A stretch of DNA of 64,000 nt from VAZQ01 sp036555745 (GTDB taxonomy: Bacteria > Pseudomonadota > Alphaproteobacteria > Rhizobiales > Xanthobacteraceae): positions 1 to 64,000 of the forward strand of contig DATBKV010000128.1 of the NCBI GenBank assembly GCA_036555745.1, written 5' to 3'. Every line of letters starts with the position of its first letter. Position 1 is the stretch's first letter. A model generated the notes under the pieces. It saw only the letters and a program-made list of their open reading frames with translations, had not been told where the DNA came from and ran no database searches. Below, in pieces: positions 17,335 through 27,281 of the stretch. A program made the position numbers and the translations under genes.

Positions 17335-17616
17335 TCACGCCACCTTGACGTCCTGCCAGAACCCGAAGCGGGCAGCCACCTGCTGCATCGCCGGGCGCGG
17401 CGCCTCGTAGGACCAGGCCGCGCGCGCGTGGCGCCGGCCGTCGATCACCACGTCGTAGAACTGGACGCCGTGCGGGCAGGCGCGATCGGACTCCGTCTTC
17501 GGCGCCTTCTCGAGCCAGTCCAGGCGCACGGCGGAGCTTGGGAAGTACTGATAGCCGCCGCACTCGACGATGTCGTCGCTTTCGGCGATCACACGATCGT
17601 TCAAAACTGCCTTCAT
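17335..17616 (-). CDS. DUF427 domain protein
   Basis: 93 residues from ATG at 17616, decided by GGAGG eight bases upstream. The sequence matches the DUF427 pattern: MKAVLNDRVIAESDD at the start, a VECGGYQYFP segment, CPHG, and AAWSYEAP. These small beta-rich proteins are widespread in actinobacteria and alphaproteobacteria, without a defined reaction. The gene is divergent from the monooxygenase gene at 17759, sharing a 142-base intergenic region. Confidence 0.85.
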   Translation of the reverse strand: MKAVLNDRVIAESDDIVECGGYQYFPSSAVRLDWLEKAPKTESDRACPHGVQFYDVVIDGRRHARAAWSYEAPRPAMQQVAARFGFWQDVKVA

Positions 17617-17758
17617 GGTCGGATCCTCCAACGCGAGGTCGGTTGCCCCCTTGCCCAGTGAAGTATAGCGGGGCCGGGACCCTTGCTGCGAGCCCGCTGG
17701 CGGCCGCATACTTTTTCTTCAATGATGGCGACGGAAACCGCCGCGCAAGAGGTTTGCC

Positions 17759-19081
17759 ATGAGCGCATCGCGTCGACTGCGGCTGAACGCGTTCATGCGG
17801 CCGGCGACCATCCATACCGGCGCCTGGCGCTACCCCGGCGCCTTTCCCGACGCCAATTTCAACTGCGCCCATCTCAAGCGCTTCGCGCAGACGCTGGAGC
17901 GCGGCAGGTTCGACGCCTTCTTCATGGCCGACCACCTCGCGGTGCTCAACATGCCGATGGAGGCGCTCAAGCGCAGCCACACCGTGACCTCGTTCGAGCC
18001 GTTCACGCTGCTCTCGGCGCTGGCCGGCGCGACCGAGCACATCGGGCTCGTCGCTACCGGCTCGACCACCTTCGACGCGCCTTATCACGTGGCGCGCCGC
18101 TTTGCCTCGCTCGATCATATCAGCGGCGGCCGCGCCGGCTGGAACATCGTCACCACTTCCAATCCGGACGCCGCGCGCAATTTCGGGCTGACCGACCACA
18201 TGGAGCACGCCGAGCGCTACCGCCGCGCGCGCGAGTTCTATGACGTGGTCACCGGCTTGTGGGACAGTTGGGCGGACGACGCCTTCATCCGCAACGTCGA
18301 GAGCGGCATCTACGTCGACCCCGCGAAGATGCACGTGCTCGACCACAACGGCAAATATCTCTCGGTGCGCGGCCCGCTCAACATCGCGCGCCCGATCCAG
18401 GGCTGGCCGGTCATCGTGCAGGCCGGCGCCTCCGACGCCGGACGCCAGCTCGCCGCCGAGACCGCCGAGATGGTGTTCACGGCGCAGAACGACCTGGCCG
18501 CGGCGCGCGCGTTCTATGCCGACGTGAAGAGCCGCGCGCAAAAGGCCGGGCGCGCGCGCGATCAACTCAAGATCATGCCGGCCTGCTTCGTCGTGATCGG
18601 CGACTCCATCGAGGAGGCGCGCGCCAAGCGCGCGCGGCTCGACAGCCTCGTGCACTACGAGAGCGCCATCGCATCGCTCTCGATCGCGCTCGGCCACGAC
18701 GCCTCAAAGTTCGACCCCGACGGTCCGTTGCCCGAAATCCCCGAGAGCAACGCCAGCAAGAGCGGGCGCCAGCGCGCGATCGACCTGGCGCGCCGCGAGC
18801 GGCTCACCGTGCGCCAGCTCGCGCAGCGGCTCGGCGGCTATTCCGGGCTCGCCATGGTCGGCACGCCCGCCAGCATCGCCGACGAGATGGAGGAATGGCT
18901 CGGGAGCGAGGGCTCCGACGGCTTCACCATCATGTTCCCCTATCTGCCAGGCGGCCTCGACGATTTCGTCGAGCGCGTCGTCCCGGAGCTGCAGCGCCGC
19001 GGACTGTTCAGGCGCGAATACGAGGGCAGGACGCTACGCGAGAATCTGGGCCTGCCGCGTCCGCCGAACCGCTATTTCTGA
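17759..19081 (+). CDS. FMN-dependent monooxygenase (NtaA/SnaA/DszA, luciferase-like)
   Basis: 440 residues, typical of the NtaA/SnaA/DszA family of two-component flavin monooxygenases. Family segments are plain: LNAFMRPATIHTGAWR near the start, DAFFMADHLAVL, LDHISGGRAGWNIVTT, and QAGASDAGRQLAAETAEMVF. It uses reduced FMN from a partner reductase and O2 to attack substrates such as aminopolycarboxylates, sulfur heterocycles or alkanesulfonates. No flavin reductase is next to it. The substrate is not predictable. Confidence 0.93.
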   Translation: MSASRRLRLNAFMRPATIHTGAWRYPGAFPDANFNCAHLKRFAQTLERGRFDAFFMADHLAVLNMPMEALKRSHTVTSFEPFTLLSALAGATEHIGLVATGSTTFDAPYHVARRFASLDHISGGRAGWNIVTTSNPDAARNFGLTDHMEHAERYRRAREFYDVVTGLWDSWADDAFIRNVESGIYVDPAKMHVLDHNGKYLSVRGPLNIARPIQGWPVIVQAGASDAGRQLAAETAEMVFTAQNDLAAARAFYADVKSRAQKAGRARDQLKIMPACFVVIGDSIEEARAKRARLDSLVHYESAIASLSIALGHDASKFDPDGPLPEIPESNASKSGRQRAIDLARRERLTVRQLAQRLGGYSGLAMVGTPASIADEMEEWLGSEGSDGFTIMFPYLPGGLDDFVERVVPELQRRGLFRREYEGRTLRENLGLPRPPNRYF

Positions 19082-19206
19082 GAATTGGCGCCGGCCAAGC
19101 GGCCGAGCCGCTTGCGTTTGCGCTGTCCGGAGGAACCTCCTCGCGCATTGCGATCATCGGTGTTATCCTGCACGTCTTCTGTGTACGGCGCACTGCAGGA
19201 GCCGCG

Positions 19207-20256
19207 ATGTCGAACCGGATTCGCGCTGGGATCCTTGTCGCCTGCGCGGCCATGGCGGCTTCCATGCCCGCCGCGGCATGGGACTATCCGGGCCATCGCA
19301 TCGTCGGAGCGATTGCCGACCTCGTGCTGCAACAGCACGACCCCGCGACCTACAAGCGGGTCAGCGAGCTTCTGGAGATCCAGCTGCCGAATGGGCTTTG
19401 GCAAAAGCGAACCCTGCGCGAGGTCGCGGTGTTCCCCGACTGCGCCAAGCCCAACAACGTGGCGTTTTGCGGCCGCCCGCCGTCCGAGGAGGAGAAGGCT
19501 TATGCCGAGCGCAACCGGCATCACGGCAGCTACCACTTCACGGACGTGCCGCTCCAGGAGACGACATACGTTGCCGGCAGCGCCGGGACGAACGACACCG
19601 ACGTCGTGCAGATGATCGGTTATGCGGTGGCGCAACTGCGCGGCAACAAGCCGACAAAGAAGGACGTCAAGCTGACCGATACCGAAGCCGCGTGGCTGCT
19701 GGCGCATCTCGTCGGCGACATCCATCAGCCGCTGCATGTCGGGGCAATGTATTTCGACCAGACTTGCGACAGCGTGGTCGATCCGAATCGGGGTGGCGTT
19801 CCGCCGAAATTCGGCATCGGCGAGACGGTCGCGGCGACCGTAGGGGGCAACCTGATCGAGCTCGTCGCACCGTTTCCGACGGTGCCGCCCGCGGAGAATC
19901 TGCACTTCTACTGGGACGGCGCAGCCGTGGTCCACGCCATGCAATCGGCCGGCGTCGGCCAATCGGAGCAGGACTTCGCCAGGCTGCTCGCCGGCGCGCC
20001 CCCGAGCGGCTGGGAAACGACGGGTGCGCCGGAGACATGGCCGGCGCAATGGGCGAGCGAGGTCCTGCCGCTGGCGGCCGAAGCGCATGCCCGGCTCGCA
20101 ATCCGCAAGCGCTCCGATCCGTTTCCGGCATGCCGCTGGACGACGACGATCGACGCAGGCTACGAGGACTGGGCGCAGGCGCAGGCGAAGGTCCAGCTTG
20201 CGAAAGCCGGCGTGCGTCTGGCGGCCCTGCTCAAGGCGATCTTTGCCCCGCAGTGA
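19207..20256 (+). CDS. S1/P1 family nuclease
   Basis: 349 residues. After a signal peptide (about 1-24) the mature protein begins AWDYPGHRIVGAIA; in S1/P1 enzymes the first mature Trp and this His bind the zinc cluster. Further zinc ligands are visible in AHLVGDIHQPLHVG and NLHFYWDG, with HHGSYHFTDV between. It would be an exported, zinc-dependent single-strand nuclease, useful for phosphate or nucleotide scavenging. Two Cys pairs could form disulfides. It is separated by 125 bases from the monooxygenase upstream and may have its own promoter. Confidence 0.93.
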   Translation: MSNRIRAGILVACAAMAASMPAAAWDYPGHRIVGAIADLVLQQHDPATYKRVSELLEIQLPNGLWQKRTLREVAVFPDCAKPNNVAFCGRPPSEEEKAYAERNRHHGSYHFTDVPLQETTYVAGSAGTNDTDVVQMIGYAVAQLRGNKPTKKDVKLTDTEAAWLLAHLVGDIHQPLHVGAMYFDQTCDSVVDPNRGGVPPKFGIGETVAATVGGNLIELVAPFPTVPPAENLHFYWDGAAVVHAMQSAGVGQSEQDFARLLAGAPPSGWETTGAPETWPAQWASEVLPLAAEAHARLAIRKRSDPFPACRWTTTIDAGYEDWAQAQAKVQLAKAGVRLAALLKAIFAPQ

Positions 20257-20456
20257 CAGCGGTTGAATGGCGGCAGTTCACACTCGCCGGTCGGCGAATC
20301 GGCGAGTTCTCGCGGCGTGCAGCGCCGTGCAGAATCGATTTTGGCGCATCCGGGCAACCCAGCTGTTCAGGCTGCATTCATTTCCGGCATGGAACATTTG
20401 CCCGGACGGACACGTTCGACCGCTGCCCTCTTTCAAGTTCGCACCGAGGTGACGCC

Positions 20457-20798
20457 ATGAGGAAATCCCTGACCGCCCTTGCCTTAGCGGCGACGGTCGC
20501 CGGCACGGCAATCGCCACGCCCACCACTGCGGATGCCCGCTGGGGCTGGTGGGGACCCGCCCTCGGCGGCTTTGCCATCGGCGCAATCATTGGAAGCGCG
20601 CTGGCACGGCCCTATTACGGATACGGATACGGCTACTATGGGTACGGATATCCGGCTTACGGCTACTACGCGCCGACCTATTACGGTTACGCGCCGGCCT
20701 ATTACGGCTATGCGCCCGCCTACACCGGCTACTACGCACCCCGGCCATATTACCGCTGCTGGCGTTGGCGGCACGGCTATCGCTACCGCGTGTGCTGA
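20457..20798 (+). CDS. Secreted Gly/Tyr-rich small protein with glycine zipper
   Basis: 113 residues. A signal peptide (about 1-27, ending ADA-R) is followed by a glycine-zipper segment (ALGGFAIGAIIGSALA) and then about 45 residues of Tyr/Gly/Pro/Ala repeats (YGYGYYGYGYPAYGYY, YYGYAPA units), ending with a cationic YYRCWRWRHGYRYRVC tail. Similar GY-rich exported proteins are common in Rhizobiales, with no known function; an outer-membrane or surface role is possible. It resembles the protein at 21056 over the signal peptide and zipper. Confidence 0.8.
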   Translation: MRKSLTALALAATVAGTAIATPTTADARWGWWGPALGGFAIGAIIGSALARPYYGYGYGYYGYGYPAYGYYAPTYYGYAPAYYGYAPAYTGYYAPRPYYRCWRWRHGYRYRVC

Positions 20799-20998
20799 GG
20801 CGACGGGACGGCGACTTGCGCGGACCCGTACGTGGTTGCTCGCGATTCCCGGCCTCGTTTTCGCCTCCAATCCGCTCGGGTGCGGCGCCCGGGGCTGACG
20901 AAATTCCGACAAATTAACCGGCATGATGCAGCGCTGGCTGTATCGGGGAATATGGCTGAGTTCGGGGCTATTCGCGCATCGCAACCCTGCATCCCTGC

Positions 20999-21042
20999 GC
21001 TCGGCGCGAGCCGACGCTTAACTGCTCGGCGCGAGCCGACGC
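20999..21042. repeat. Two 19-base direct repeats, each with a small palindrome
   Basis: GCTCGGCGCGAGCCGACGC occurs at 20999-21017 and again at 21024-21042, exactly 25 bases apart, ending 13 bases before the ATG at 21056. Each contains TCGGC-GCGA-GCCGA, a small hairpin. They could be a tandem operator or arise from slippage. Confidence 0.8.
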
Positions 21043-21055
21043 CAAGGAGACACTC

Positions 21056-21382
21056 ATGAAGACAATGCTTACTGCTCTCGCCGCGGCCGCGGTCCTGGCG
21101 ACTGCGACCGTCTCGACGCCGACGCCAGCAGACGCCCGCTGCTTCGGCTGCGCGGTCGGCGCCGGCGTGGTCGGAGGCTTGGTCGCGGGGGCCATCATCG
21201 GTAGCGCGGCCGCCAATGCGGCGCGGCCGGCCTATGTCGCGCCGGGACCCGGCTACGTAGCCTATCCGGCTTACGCCGCCGCATTGCCCGGGCCCAACTG
21301 CTATTGGACGCGCATGCCGATCTACGACGCCTACGGCAATGTGGTCGGCTGGCGCGGCCGTCCGGTGGCGGTGTGCCCCTGA
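21056..21382 (+). CDS. Secreted small glycine-zipper protein, paralogue of 20457-20798
   Basis: 108 residues with AAGGAG eight bases upstream. It shares with its neighbour the signal-peptide pattern (LTAL-Ala-rich, then TPTPADAR) and a zipper ending GAIIGSA. The rest differs: CFGC just after cleavage, a Pro/Gly/Tyr-rich stretch (PGPGYVAYPAY), and a C-terminal part with CYWTRMPIYDAYGNVVGWRGRPVAVC. The latter resembles short secreted proteins common in Rhizobiales. A strong terminator follows at 21429. Function unknown. Confidence 0.8.
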   Translation: MKTMLTALAAAAVLATATVSTPTPADARCFGCAVGAGVVGGLVAGAIIGSAAANAARPAYVAPGPGYVAYPAYAAALPGPNCYWTRMPIYDAYGNVVGWRGRPVAVCP

Positions 21383-21428
21383 GCTGAGCGGCGTCGGATC
21401 GCCCACGATCCGACCTCGCGCGAACGAC

Positions 21429-21459
21429 AAACCGGCGGGCGCAGGCCCGCCGGTTTTTT
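21429..21459 (+). terminator. Strong rho-independent terminator
   Basis: A perfect 12-base stem (AAACCGGCGGGC / GCCCGCCGGTTT) with loop GCAG and a run of six T. It lies 46 bases after the stop of the small secreted gene ending at 21382. Confidence 0.93.
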
Positions 21460-21462
21460 CGC

Positions 21463-21516
21463 CTGGAGCAGTCCCCTATCGGAAAACCGGTGCCCACCTT
21501 TGCGGAGACATGCGCT
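21463..21516. repeat. Degenerate copy of the intergenic repeat
   Basis: Contains CTGGAGCA, then GGAAAACCGGTGCCCACCTT and ACATGCGCT, matching the variant of the repeat at 49830-49876. It abuts the stop codon of the transglycosylase gene, as other copies abut gene ends. Confidence 0.7.
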
Positions 21517-22768
21517 AGTTCTTGGCGGCGCGCCGCTGCATGTCCTCGAGCACGGCGGTGGTCGGCCAGCAATCCACCTTGAGCCCATTCGCCTTCTGGT
21601 AGGCGCCCAGCGCCGAGCGCGTGAGCATGCCGGCCTTGCCGTCGACCTTGTCGTTGTAGAGACCGAGCTTGGCGAGCGTGCGCTGCATCATCTCGACCTG
21701 GGAGGTGCGCAGCTGCGTGTTCTTGCTCCAGGGTGTCTCGAATCGACGCGGATCGTCGATGCGGTCGCTCAAATGACCCACGAACAGCACGTAGAGATCG
21801 GAAAAATTGTACTCCTTGATGACGTAGTAGTTCTTGAGCGTCAGGAACGCCGGCCCGTAGATACCCTCCGGAAGAAGAAGCGATGCCGGCTGATCGAGCT
21901 CCGCGGCAGCGGGTTTACGTCCATACGCGAGCGTAAATCCTTGGCTGAGCCATTCGCCGAGCGGACGCGTCACTTCCGGCACGCCGATCGTGCAATCGAC
22001 GCCGTGCGGCGCGTGCACCTCGTAGGCCCATCGGGTGCCGCGTTGCCAACCTTTGCCCACCAGCTGTTGCGCCGCGGACGCGAGCGCATCGGGTACCGAC
22101 GTCCAGATATCCTTCTTGCCGTCGCCGTCGAAGTCGACGGCGTACTTGTAGAACTCGGACGGCAGGAATTGAGTAAGGCCCATGGCGCCTCCCCAGGAGC
22201 TGCGCATGTCCGCAAGCTTCACGTGGCCTTCCTCCAGCATCTTCAAGGCATAGAGAAGCTCCTGGCCGAACATCTCCTTGCGGCGGCCGTAGTAGGCTTG
22301 GGTGGCGAGCACGGCGATGGCGTTCTTCGGCAGCCTGTAGCCGCCGAACGCGGTCTCGCGTCCCCAAATGGCGAGCAGCACGTTGCCCGGCACCCCATAT
22401 TTCTCCTCGATGGCCGCCAGCGTGCGATTGTACTGCGCCGAGAGTTTCTTTGCTTGCCCTGCCAGATACGCGATGTTCGATTCCTTGATGTAGTCGGCCG
22501 GCGTCTGCACGAACTCGGCCTGCCCGCGCGGCGGCGCGGCCTTTTGTCCCGGCAGATCGAGATCGGGCAAGGTCAGATCCGGTTCGAGCCCACGCGTCGC
22601 CAGATCGAAGGTGGCGCGCGAAATGCCGAATGCCTGTGCTTGCGGCCAAAGATCGGCGAGCCATTTGTGGAACGCCGGGTCGGCTGCCGACGCGCAGGTA
22701 GCGCTCACCGCTACCAGCAGCCACGCCCCGAGAACAACGACTGCACGAGCTCTAAACCGGCCAATCAT
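21515..22768 (-). CDS. Lytic murein transglycosylase, MltB/Slt35 family, with peptidoglycan-binding domain
   Basis: 417 residues from ATG at 22768, which gives a normal signal peptide (about 1-28). The MltB-type catalytic domain follows: FVQTPADYIKESNIAY, the catalytic Glu in GRETAFGG (about Glu138), MRSSWGGAMGLTQFLPSEFYKYAVD, and an FDGDGKKDIW calcium-loop-like segment. The last 65 residues are a PG_binding_1 domain (LGLYNDKVDGKAGMLTRSALGAYQ). It would cut glycan strands in the periplasm, making 1,6-anhydro ends. The domain pair is typical of alphaproteobacterial homologues. Confidence 0.94.
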   Translation of the reverse strand: MIGRFRARAVVVLGAWLLVAVSATCASAADPAFHKWLADLWPQAQAFGISRATFDLATRGLEPDLTLPDLDLPGQKAAPPRGQAEFVQTPADYIKESNIAYLAGQAKKLSAQYNRTLAAIEEKYGVPGNVLLAIWGRETAFGGYRLPKNAIAVLATQAYYGRRKEMFGQELLYALKMLEEGHVKLADMRSSWGGAMGLTQFLPSEFYKYAVDFDGDGKKDIWTSVPDALASAAQQLVGKGWQRGTRWAYEVHAPHGVDCTIGVPEVTRPLGEWLSQGFTLAYGRKPAAAELDQPASLLLPEGIYGPAFLTLKNYYVIKEYNFSDLYVLFVGHLSDRIDDPRRFETPWSKNTQLRTSQVEMMQRTLAKLGLYNDKVDGKAGMLTRSALGAYQKANGLKVDCWPTTAVLEDMQRRAAKN

Positions 22769-22895
22769 CGCTTCATCCCTTCGAGCTGTTGCAAGCCCCC
22801 CGGCGCCGGGGCGCGGGAACAAGCCGCTGCAACGATTCGACCTTTCCGGGCGTTAGCAAAGACCGTAAAAAAGCGCCCAATATGTGGAGTCCTCG

Positions 22896-23489
22896 ATGCT
22901 GCAGGTGCCGCTGGAAATCGCCTTTCATAATATCGAAAGCTCGGAGCAGGCGGAGCAGGAAATTCGCGCCCGCGTCGCCGAGCTCGAAAGGCTGTACGGG
23001 CGGCTGGTCTCCTGCCGCGTGCGCGTGGACCAGCGCGCCAAGGACCTGACCGGCACCATTCCTCCCGTCGTGCACATCGAGCTCGGGGTTCCCGGCCACG
23101 TCGACCTCGTGGTCAGTCACGAGCCTGAGCACCTGTTGCGGAAATACCGGCATCCCGACCTGCACAAGGCGATCAACGAGGCCTTCCGCATCGCCGAGCG
23201 GCAATTGCTCGACCTCAAGGAGCGGCGCGACGGTCGCACCAAGGCCGGCGACCACGACACCGAAAACCAGTCGCTCGGCCAAGTCGCCGAGATCACGCCC
23301 GAGCAGGATTTCGGGTTCCTGATGACCAAGGAAGGCGGCCTCCTCTACTTCCACCGCAACTCGCTGCTCAGCGGCGACTTCGATGCGCTCGAGCGCGGCG
23401 ACGACGTCTACTACAACGAGGACGTGGGCGACACCGGCCCGATCGCGAGCAAGGTGCGGGTGAAGCCGAGAAATTCTGGCTCCGAGTAG
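22896..23489 (+). CDS. hpf: Ribosome hibernation factor HPF/RaiA with C-terminal cold-shock-like domain
   Basis: About 197 residues. The first 110 are an HPF/RaiA (sigma-54 modulation) domain: LQVPLEIAFHNIESSEQAEQEI, then a basic middle, with AINEAFRIAERQL. The C-terminal 60 residues are a cold-shock/OB-like domain (DFGFLMTKEGGLLYFHRNSL, then DDVYYNEDVGDTGPIASKVRV). HPF proteins bind the 30S subunit and silence ribosomes; the usual long form carries a dimerisation tail, not a CSD. An HPF-CSD fusion is seen in various proteobacteria. A GTG at 22884 is an alternative start. It is divergent from the transglycosylase gene. Confidence 0.9.
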   Translation: MLQVPLEIAFHNIESSEQAEQEIRARVAELERLYGRLVSCRVRVDQRAKDLTGTIPPVVHIELGVPGHVDLVVSHEPEHLLRKYRHPDLHKAINEAFRIAERQLLDLKERRDGRTKAGDHDTENQSLGQVAEITPEQDFGFLMTKEGGLLYFHRNSLLSGDFDALERGDDVYYNEDVGDTGPIASKVRVKPRNSGSE

Positions 23490-23585
23490 CCGCTTAGCAC
23501 GGTCGCTCGCGCGCAAACGGGAACACCAACTCTGCGATACGAGTCCCCGCTTTCGCGGGGACGACGCCGGAGCTTGCCGCTGCAG

Positions 23586-24359
23586 TTATCTCACCGCGAT
23601 GATGAACAGCCGCGGAAACCGCAGCAACACCTTGCCGTCGAAGCGCGCGGGGTAGGCCTGCGCGATGCGCGCGCCGTAATCGGCGATGAAATCGCGGCGC
23701 AGGTCGTCGTCGAGCGGAGCGAGAAAAGGCCGCAGCCCCGAACCGCGGAACCATTCGACGATGGCGTCGGGCCCGGCCATCACGTGGTTGTAGACAGTGT
23801 GCCAAATGTCGACATGCGCGCACAGCGGGCCGAGCAAGTCGTAATACTCCGACGGCGTCGGCAGATCATCGCGCGCAGCCGCCGCCGGCGCCAGCCGCGC
23901 GGCCCAGGCCGGCCGCTTCGCCACTTCGCGCATCAGCGCGAGCGCCGGCTCCGCCGTGTTGTCTGGCATCTGTACCGCCAGCACGCCGCCCTGCGGCAAT
24001 GCTTGCAGCAGCCGCTGCAACACCGTGGGATGGTCGGGCACCCATTGGAACACCGCGTTGGCGAAGAGCAGATCGACGCGCTCCCGCGGACGCCAATGCG
24101 CAAGATCGCCTTCGACAAACGTGCAGCCGGGAAGCCGCGCGCGCGCCTGGCGCAGCATGTCGGGTGAGGAATCCAAGCCGACGACCTCGGCCCGCGGATA
24201 GCGGCGCACCAAAAGCTCAGTGGAATTGCCGGGGCCGCAGCCGAGATCGAACACGCGCAGCGGCGCGGTCAGCGGCACCTGCGCCAGCAGATCGCGCGGG
24301 GGACGCGTGCGCTCGTCCTCGAACTTGAGGTATTGGCGCGCGCTCCAGTCCTCAGCCAT
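23586..24359 (-). CDS. tam: Trans-aconitate 2-methyltransferase
   Basis: 257 residues from ATG at 24359. It opens with the family signature MAEDWSARQYLKFEDERTRP, followed by the SAM-binding motif VFDLGCGPGNSTELL, the acidic GLDSSPDML, and FANAVFQWVPDH. The C-terminal part has YNHVMAGPDAIVEWFRGSGLRPFL, as in Tam. It would methylate trans-aconitate, which forms spontaneously from cis-aconitate and inhibits the citric acid cycle. It lies just downstream of ettA on the same strand, 62 bases away. Confidence 0.93.
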   Translation of the reverse strand: MAEDWSARQYLKFEDERTRPPRDLLAQVPLTAPLRVFDLGCGPGNSTELLVRRYPRAEVVGLDSSPDMLRQARARLPGCTFVEGDLAHWRPRERVDLLFANAVFQWVPDHPTVLQRLLQALPQGGVLAVQMPDNTAEPALALMREVAKRPAWAARLAPAAAARDDLPTPSEYYDLLGPLCAHVDIWHTVYNHVMAGPDAIVEWFRGSGLRPFLAPLDDDLRRDFIADYGARIAQAYPARFDGKVLLRFPRLFIIAVR

Positions 24360-24421
24360 CAACGCGTTTTCCGACAGAGGGGCGAAACGGTTCGAAAGCG
24401 CGTGGGGCAGGTGCACGCCGC

Positions 24422-26074
<1,653 letters not shown>

Positions 26075-26401
26075 CAGCGCCCTGCTCGCAATGTTGGGCA
26101 CCCCAATCGGCGCCGGAATGTCGGGAAGTCGGACCTGATGTAGCGAGGCGAGGCGCGAAGGGCAAGGTCGCCGCCTCGCCACGATGACGTTCCCACGCCG
26201 CGAACGTGACCTTCATCACATCCGCGCCGGCGCCGTCCGCGTAACCTGCAAGCAAGCGATGACGCCGATCCCTCGCGCGATTCCAACGGCGAGTCTTACC
26301 AAGGTTTAACGCGCGGCGGCGGCAGTTGCTTGAACCGACGCGCGCTGCGCGATGACCAACGGTCGAATCCAGTAGCTACAAGACCAGCCCGAGTACGGCG
26401 C

Positions 26402-26647
26402 ATGATCGAAGCCAGGACTACAGCTCGGACGGTCGCCGACGGCGCGGCGTCCAGCCTGGCCCGCGGTCTCGTGGATTTCGCCCGCGATCTCGCGAGGGCG
26501 CTGTTCGATCCGTACCGGCCTGAGCTCCACTATATGCGGGGACCGGGCCCCAGATGGCACGCCAAGCACGGCCGGCCGCCGGTCCCCGAGAACAAGGCGC
26601 CAGCGCTGGCGCTAATCGCCTTCGGCCTGCGACGCGCCAGCCAATAG
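26402..26647 (+). CDS. Small basic protein, paralogue of 26890-27114
   Basis: 81 residues from ATG at 26402. A helical N-terminal half (LARGLVDFARDLARALFD) leads to the motif YRPELHYMRGPGPRWHAKH, almost identical to that in the next gene. Codon third positions differ widely between the copies (for example GAG CTC CAC TAT versus GAG CTG CAT TAT), so the protein sequence is being conserved. No family is recognised; the His/Trp/Tyr-rich motif could bind a ligand or nucleic acid. Confidence 0.6.
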   Translation: MIEARTTARTVADGAASSLARGLVDFARDLARALFDPYRPELHYMRGPGPRWHAKHGRPPVPENKAPALALIAFGLRRASQ

Positions 26648-26889
26648 CACCGGGACTTCCGGCCGACTGGGCGTGCAGCCATTTCAGGACCGAACTGTGA
26701 CCTGTTGCAGCCGTTCTTAACCCTAATAGTGCCCTTTTTGCAACGAGCGCCAGAAAATTGAAATTCCAGGCAAATTCCTACTGGTTTTTAACACATTGAT
26801 CCGGAAAATGGCGGTGCGAATGGGGCGCTCCAGCCAAATCGGCGGAGCGGAGGCGCGACCGGTATCGAGCAAGTCGACCGGAGGGGGTC

Positions 26890-27114
26890 ATGGGCAAGAC
26901 AATGCAAGGCGGCCATCGCAAGAGGCCGAGCGTGCTGGCGGACGTCGCCGGGTTCGTTCAGGACTTGGCACGGAGCCTGTTCGATTCCTACCGCCCGGAG
27001 CTGCATTATATGCGTGGCCCCGGCCCGAAATGGCACGCGAAACACGCCCGCGTCGCTGTCGCCTACCGGGCCGTCCCGGCGCTTGTGCCGGTGAGGGTCC
27101 GGGCAAAACGCTGA
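26890..27114 (+). CDS. Small basic protein, paralogue of 26402-26647
   Basis: 74 residues with a clear ribosome site (GAGGGGG before ATG). It has FVQDLARSLFDSYRPELHYM and RGPGPKWHAKHAR, matching the preceding gene, with a different N-terminus and a hydrophobic then basic C-terminal tail (VPALVPVRVRAKR). The 242 bases upstream include the most AT-rich patch in this part of the window (about 26700-26800), probably its promoter. Function unknown. Confidence 0.65.
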   Translation: MGKTMQGGHRKRPSVLADVAGFVQDLARSLFDSYRPELHYMRGPGPKWHAKHARVAVAYRAVPALVPVRVRAKR

Positions 27115-27281
27115 TCGCCCGCTAGGCCTCAGGCCCGGTTTCTCCAAGCCGATCGCACACGCACGCCCGCGTCCCCTGGTCCGGCACCAACCCGGCGCGC
27201 GGCCTCGCCTGTGCTATAGGGAAGGCTCCTCGGTTCCCCGCCCCGCGCCCGGCCCCAACCGGTCAACCACGGATATTCGCC

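Noticed and set aside
17114..18697. Long minus-strand frame opposite DUF427 and the flavin monooxygenase
   Set aside because: Antisense shadow; both underlying genes have recognised families.
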